Shown piece by piece: positions 62,792 through 64,000 of a stretch of DNA of 64,000 nucleotides. The DNA comes from Nitrospira sp. GTDB taxonomy: Bacteria > Nitrospirota > Nitrospiria > Nitrospirales > Nitrospiraceae. A program made the position numbers and the translations under genes. Where the stretch lies: NCBI GenBank assembly GCA_009594865.1, contig VOPT01000033.1:1-64000 (forward strand), read 5' to 3'. The notes beneath the pieces were generated by a model, which saw only the letters and a program-made list of their open reading frames with translations, had not been told where the DNA came from and searched no databases. Position 1 is the stretch's first letter, and each line of letters begins with the position of its first letter.

Positions 62792-64000
62792 CTAAAAGAA
62801 CGCCTGCATGGTGAACAACACATCGTTGTCGTGGTCCCGATGGTTATAGTCCAGGCGAAGCGCCCAATTCTGCGCGAGTGTATACCGCTGCCCCACCGAC
62901 CACCGGACGTCATCGGATCGATCGCCTAGCGCATACCGAAGATAAGTCGCTGACGCCAGCACCCGCCAGCGTTCGACCAAGTCGGCATAAAAACCCGCCG
63001 ATGCACCGCCGCCCACACGGTGCCGTTCCTCATAGGCCCGGCTGTAGTTGCCCTCCACTTCTGCAAACGCAAAAAATACTTCACGGCGTAATACGTGCGT
63101 TTCGGTTGCCGCCCCGACCCCGCCATTCATACTCCAGTTGCTGCACAGCTGGCACTCGCCATGCCGGATGGTCTGCATCCCAACGTTCAATTTCCAGGAT
63201 GGGGCACGAAACAGACTATCAATGGGCGACAAGGACACCACATTCAGCAGGGTCGCCCGCTCGATCCGGCTCTGATCGGCCCGGTTGTAGTGACGCAGAC
63301 TGATCGAGCCGATCTCGATCTGCGCATCCGGCGTGTAACCAGGTTCCGGATCAAGCAGGTCATGATAGGCGGCCCGCACACTGAGTTCTTCGAAGGTATC
63401 GTTATTGCGCCAGCCTCCCCCGAGGCTCGCACGGGAGGTCTTATGCCCCGATTCTGGTTGCATCGCAAACGGCAAAATCGAGAGATCCTCTGATGGAATT
63501 CGCAAGAGGCTCCTTGCGGTCAGAAGTCGCCGGTTGTGATCGCGAGCCGCTGTCGCCTGCGACTCATCGCGTTCACCTGTGTAACGCACATAGTCCGACG
63601 CCACATCCAGAACAAACGCCTGCCGCGACAATGGTAAGCTCCGCACATCATCCGACTGCGCGACCGCCGCATCACGTACTAATCGTTTGACCAATCCATG
63701 CTCAGCAGCGGTGAGCTGTTCCCGCTTGCGGCGAATGAGGGTCACGCGCGAGGGGCGAAAGGCGGTGTCTGTCACCAGTCCCGGTTGATCCGCGAGCAGT
63801 CGAACGGTATCTGCAGGAATGGTCCAGAATCGGAACTTGTCGGTCAAGTGCAACGAAGGGTCGGCATATTCCAGCAACGACAACAGGTGGTAGGAACAAT
63901 TCTCTTTAAAGAAAAAATAGTCGAATGACGCATTCCCGAGTTCCCAGGCATGCAGAAGTAATCGCCGGATTTGCGGCTCGCCGAAGTTGAGCCGGTACTC
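62792..64000 (-). CDS. DUF4105 family protein, C-terminal part (runs off right edge)
   Basis: At least 402 residues; the start is beyond the window. The first visible segment FDYFFFKENCSYHLLSLLEY with a Cys-Ser pair is the DUF4105 signature, a conserved domain of bacterial envelope proteins with a possible cysteine-peptidase-like site. The rest is a beta-barrel-like C-terminal domain with many aromatic strands (AFAEVEGNYSRAYEERHRV, GQRYTLAQNWALRLDYNHR) ending in FF. This fits a periplasmic domain linked to an outer-membrane barrel. Confidence 0.85.
   Translation of the reverse strand, partial: EYRLNFGEPQIRRLLLHAWELGNASFDYFFFKENCSYHLLSLLEYADPSLHLTDKFRFWTIPADTVRLLADQPGLVTDTAFRPSRVTLIRRKREQLTAAEHGLVKRLVRDAAVAQSDDVRSLPLSRQAFVLDVASDYVRYTGERDESQATAARDHNRRLLTARSLLRIPSEDLSILPFAMQPESGHKTSRASLGGGWRNNDTFEELSVRAAYHDLLDPEPGYTPDAQIEIGSISLRHYNRADQSRIERATLLNVVSLSPIDSLFRAPSWKLNVGMQTIRHGECQLCSNWSMNGGVGAATETHVLRREVFFAFAEVEGNYSRAYEERHRVGGGASAGFYADLVERWRVLASATYLRYALGDRSDDVRWSVGQRYTLAQNWALRLDYNHRDHDNDVLFTMQAFF

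Noticed and set aside
1..64000. CRISPR array, tRNA or rRNA genes, insertion sequences
   Set aside because: None was recognised by reading; no direct-repeat array, cloverleaf or transposase frame was seen. A tRNAscan or CRISPR search would be needed to exclude small cases.

Overview
The window is a GC-rich bacterial chromosome segment, dense with genes on both strands. Gene content suggests a Gram-negative, aerobic, chemolithotrophic-type bacterium. The evidence is MlaA, TonB-type and outer-membrane barrel proteins, many Sec-exported small proteins, an exported cupredoxin, several Fe-S proteins, and TusA/DsrE2 sulfur carriers. The style (HEAT-repeat clusters, a TRL-like lipoprotein, a type-1-copper protein) fits Nitrospira or another Nitrospirota. 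That assignment is inference: no rRNA or nitrite oxidoreductase gene lies in the window.

Layout. 0-0.7 kb: two exported proteins, one cut by the window edge. 1.0-10.9 kb (minus strand): the classical transcription/translation operon rimP-nusA-infB-ylxP-rbfA-truB-rpsO-pnp followed by an M16 peptidase, with a terminator or attenuator hairpin just upstream of rimP. 11-13.1 kb: a minus-strand group with a D-amino-acid-transaminase-like enzyme, an I42-inhibitor-like protein, a Rieske ferredoxin and a DUF192 protein. 13.3-17.1 kb: a 2[4Fe-4S] ferredoxin, a small exported protein, a cupredoxin, a membrane spermidine-synthase-like protein and a CBS-pair protein. 17.3-18.6 kb: UDP-glucose dehydrogenase. 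18.7-25.5 kb: a minus-strand run of five consecutive HEAT-repeat proteins behind an exported protein and an alkaline-phosphatase-fold protein that appears to have lost its catalytic residues. This is the most unusual locus in the window.

25.7-28.8 kb: an exported Pro-rich protein, an LPP20-like protein and a large hydrolase-like protein. 29-34.6 kb: zincin, DNA polymerase I, a PGPGW membrane protein, a DsrE-like protein, endonuclease III and ribosomal protein S21. 34.6-38.4 kb: a fused formiminotransferase-cyclodeaminase, then a DsrE2-TusA pair transcribed divergently from a Rieske oxygenase; both have near-consensus sigma-70 promoters. 38.5-41.8 kb: a KefB-type antiporter, a HAD protein and an exported protein. 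42.1-47 kb: a glycosyltransferase-39-like membrane protein broken by two frameshifts, and a Tat-exported glycoside-hydrolase-like/SUMF1 fusion. 47.1-50.2 kb: a VOC - metallo-beta-lactamase - UDP-sugar epimerase operon. 50.4-57 kb: two more SUMF1-domain exported proteins, HemD, an SGNH-like protein, a DUF4412-like protein, YceI and a TonB-like protein. 57.1-59.4 kb: threonine dehydrogenase and 2-amino-3-ketobutyrate CoA ligase, which together convert threonine to glycine and acetyl-CoA. 59.4-64 kb: MlaA, an alpha/beta hydrolase, an outer-membrane barrel, a TRL-like lipoprotein and a DUF4105 protein that runs off the right edge.

All functions are read from translated sequence and motifs by eye; no database search was run.
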